Of a stretch of DNA of 64,000 nucleotides, positions 63,032-64,000 are shown in pieces. Origin of the DNA: Solirubrobacteraceae bacterium (GTDB lineage Bacteria; Actinomycetota; Thermoleophilia; Solirubrobacterales; Solirubrobacteraceae). Location: contig JAEMQS010000009.1 of assembly GCA_016463765.1 (NCBI GenBank), positions 1-64,000 of the forward strand, in the 5' to 3' direction. Position 1 is the first letter of the stretch. Each line of letters starts with the position of its first letter. Made by a program: the position numbers and the translations under genes. The notes under the pieces are model-generated. The model saw nothing but the letters and a program-made list of their open reading frames with translations. It was not told the origin of the DNA and did no database searches.

Positions 63032-64000
63032 CACGCGCGTCCGGCGACGCCGGCCTCGCCGAACGTCGCCATCCCGTCGTGGGCGGCGCACGCCAGGCGC
63101 AGGATCGCCAGGGCGGTCACTGCGCCGCTGCCCTCGCCCAGGCGCATCCCGAGATCGAGGACCGGCTCGAGGCCGAGATGCTCGAGGAGCGCCGCGTGCG
63201 CCGGCTCAGGGGAGAGGTGGCCGGCGAGCAGGCGCGGCTGAAGGTCGGGCTCCATGGCAACCGCGACGGCCGCGGCGGCGGTCGCGATGACGCCGTCACA
63301 GACGTAGCCGAGGCCGTGCTCACCCGCGCCGAGCGCCAGTCCGCACAGCACCGCGAGTTCGCCGCCGCCGACGCGGCGCAGCCAGCCGAGGGGACCGTGG
63401 GCGTGCCGGGCGTGGAGCGTCAGCGTGCGGGCGACCACCTCGCGCTTGCGCTGCACGCCCGCGGCGTCGAGGCCGGTGCCCGGGCCGACGAGCGACGGGC
63501 CGTCACGGCCGGTCAGCGCCGCCGCCAGGCACGTCGCAGGTGTCGTGTTGCCGATGCCCATCTCGCCGCCGACGAGCACGGTGACCCCGTCGCGCGCCGC
63601 GGCGGCGGCGAGCTCCCGCCCGCAGTCCACGCACGCCGCGACCTGCGCGGTGGTCAGCGCGGGCCCGGCGGCGAGGTTCGCGCTCGGTCCGATGCCGACC
63701 CGGACGATCGACTCGTCGTCGGGCGCGCTGCCCGGCTGCACCCCCGCGTCGACGAGCACGAGCCCCGCGCCGACCTCCGTGGCGAGCGTGGTGATCGCGC
63801 CCTGCCCGGCGAGGAACGTCGCGAGCATCTGGCCGGTGACGGCCGCGGGGTAGGCGGACACGTGCTCCTCGGACGCGACGCCGTGGTCGGCCGCCGCGAC
63901 GATGACGCGGGCGACGACCTGCGGACGGGCGTTCCCGGTCGCACCCGCGAGCCAGACCGCGAGGTCCTCCAGGCGCCCGAGGGCGCCGGCGGGCTTGACG
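63031..64000 (-). CDS. cobT: nicotinate-nucleotide-dimethylbenzimidazole phosphoribosyltransferase, 5' truncated by window edge
   Basis: 323 codons in the window, open to the right edge; the N-terminal part lies outside. It reads KPAGALGRLEDLAVWLAGA, AADHGVASEEHVSAYPAAVT and, further on, IGNTTPATCLAAALTGRD and GGGELAVLCGLALGAGE, all CobT signatures, including the catalytic Glu and the substrate loop typical of the family. It activates 5,6-dimethylbenzimidazole to alpha-ribazole-5'-phosphate for B12. It is translationally coupled to cobS. Confidence 0.95.
   Translation of the reverse strand, partial: VKPAGALGRLEDLAVWLAGATGNARPQVVARVIVAAADHGVASEEHVSAYPAAVTGQMLATFLAGQGAITTLATEVGAGLVLVDAGVQPGSAPDDESIVRVGIGPSANLAAGPALTTAQVAACVDCGRELAAAAARDGVTVLVGGEMGIGNTTPATCLAAALTGRDGPSLVGPGTGLDAAGVQRKREVVARTLTLHARHAHGPLGWLRRVGGGELAVLCGLALGAGEHGLGYVCDGVIATAAAAVAVAMEPDLQPRLLAGHLSPEPAHAALLEHLGLEPVLDLGMRLGEGSGAVTALAILRLACAAHDGMATFGEAGVAGRA

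Noticed and set aside
62294-64000. A cobalamin riboswitch upstream of cobT
   Set aside because: The 5' end of cobT is outside the window, so its leader cannot be seen.

Overview
The window is high-GC bacterial DNA with dense, short-spaced genes, many GTG starts and an actinobacterial gene repertoire: a LAL-type LuxR regulator, a Pkn-type membrane kinase, a PASTA lipoprotein, a wax ester synthase/DGAT, a trans-acting enoyl reductase family protein and an MpaB-type oxygenase. Several secreted proteins of unknown function resemble those I associate with Thermoleophilia (Solirubrobacterales: Solirubrobacter, Conexibacter, Patulibacter and relatives). That placement is inference; there is no rRNA here to confirm it.

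Layout. 0-2.6 kb: the start of a PPOX-class enzyme, a LAGLIDADG endonuclease-like gene directly downstream of tRNA-Leu(CAA), a membrane protein, tRNA-Leu(UAG), a DUF2200 protein and a small secreted protein. 2.6-12.5 kb: secreted lipase, 2,4-dienoyl-CoA reductase, a secreted clan-A glycosidase-like protein, a DUF4184 membrane protein, a J-domain/zinc protein with two short downstream genes, and a 1,042-residue exported protein. 12.6-15.7 kb: a second LAGLIDADG gene downstream of tRNA-Trp, a paralogue of the glycosidase-like protein, an SDR, tRNA-Gly and tRNA-Pro. 15.8-22.9 kb: small genes, then a flavin and oxygenase cluster (BBE-type FAD oxidase, tautomerase, FAD monooxygenase, MpaB-type oxygenase) with a divergent TetR gene and a clear operator. 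23-39 kb: lipid and acyl-CoA metabolism (wax ester synthase, acyl-CoA synthetase, acyl-CoA dehydrogenase, phosphotransferase, SDR) with signalling genes (FliA/WhiG sigma, PAS-EAL phosphodiesterase, LAL regulator). 39-47.9 kb: two tandem exported proteins of about 1,000 residues with repeated Cys-containing modules, a Ser/Thr kinase and a PASTA lipoprotein. 47.9-64 kb: a third glycosidase-like protein, thioesterase, hydrolase, lipocalin, exported proteins, tRNA-Leu(CAG), tRNA-Glu, a family 2 glycosyltransferase, a sugar epimerase-like cupin, a GroES-like protein with a Cys knuckle, hemolysin III, KASIII and the cobT-cobS pair.

Two regulatory patterns recur. First, about 22 genes have a TANNNT -10 hexamer only 6-10 nt before the start codon, the pattern of leaderless transcripts; it also fixes several start codons. 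Second, both LAGLIDADG genes have a GAAC-N4-GTTC palindrome, the core of Gram-positive/actinobacterial LexA (SOS) boxes, on the transcription and translation start, and both lie downstream of a tRNA on the same strand. This repeated arrangement (tRNA, SOS-type operator, leaderless HTH-LAGLIDADG gene) is the best candidate in the window for an undescribed mobile or DNA-damage-linked system. I see no CRISPR array, rRNA operon, insertion sequence or prophage.
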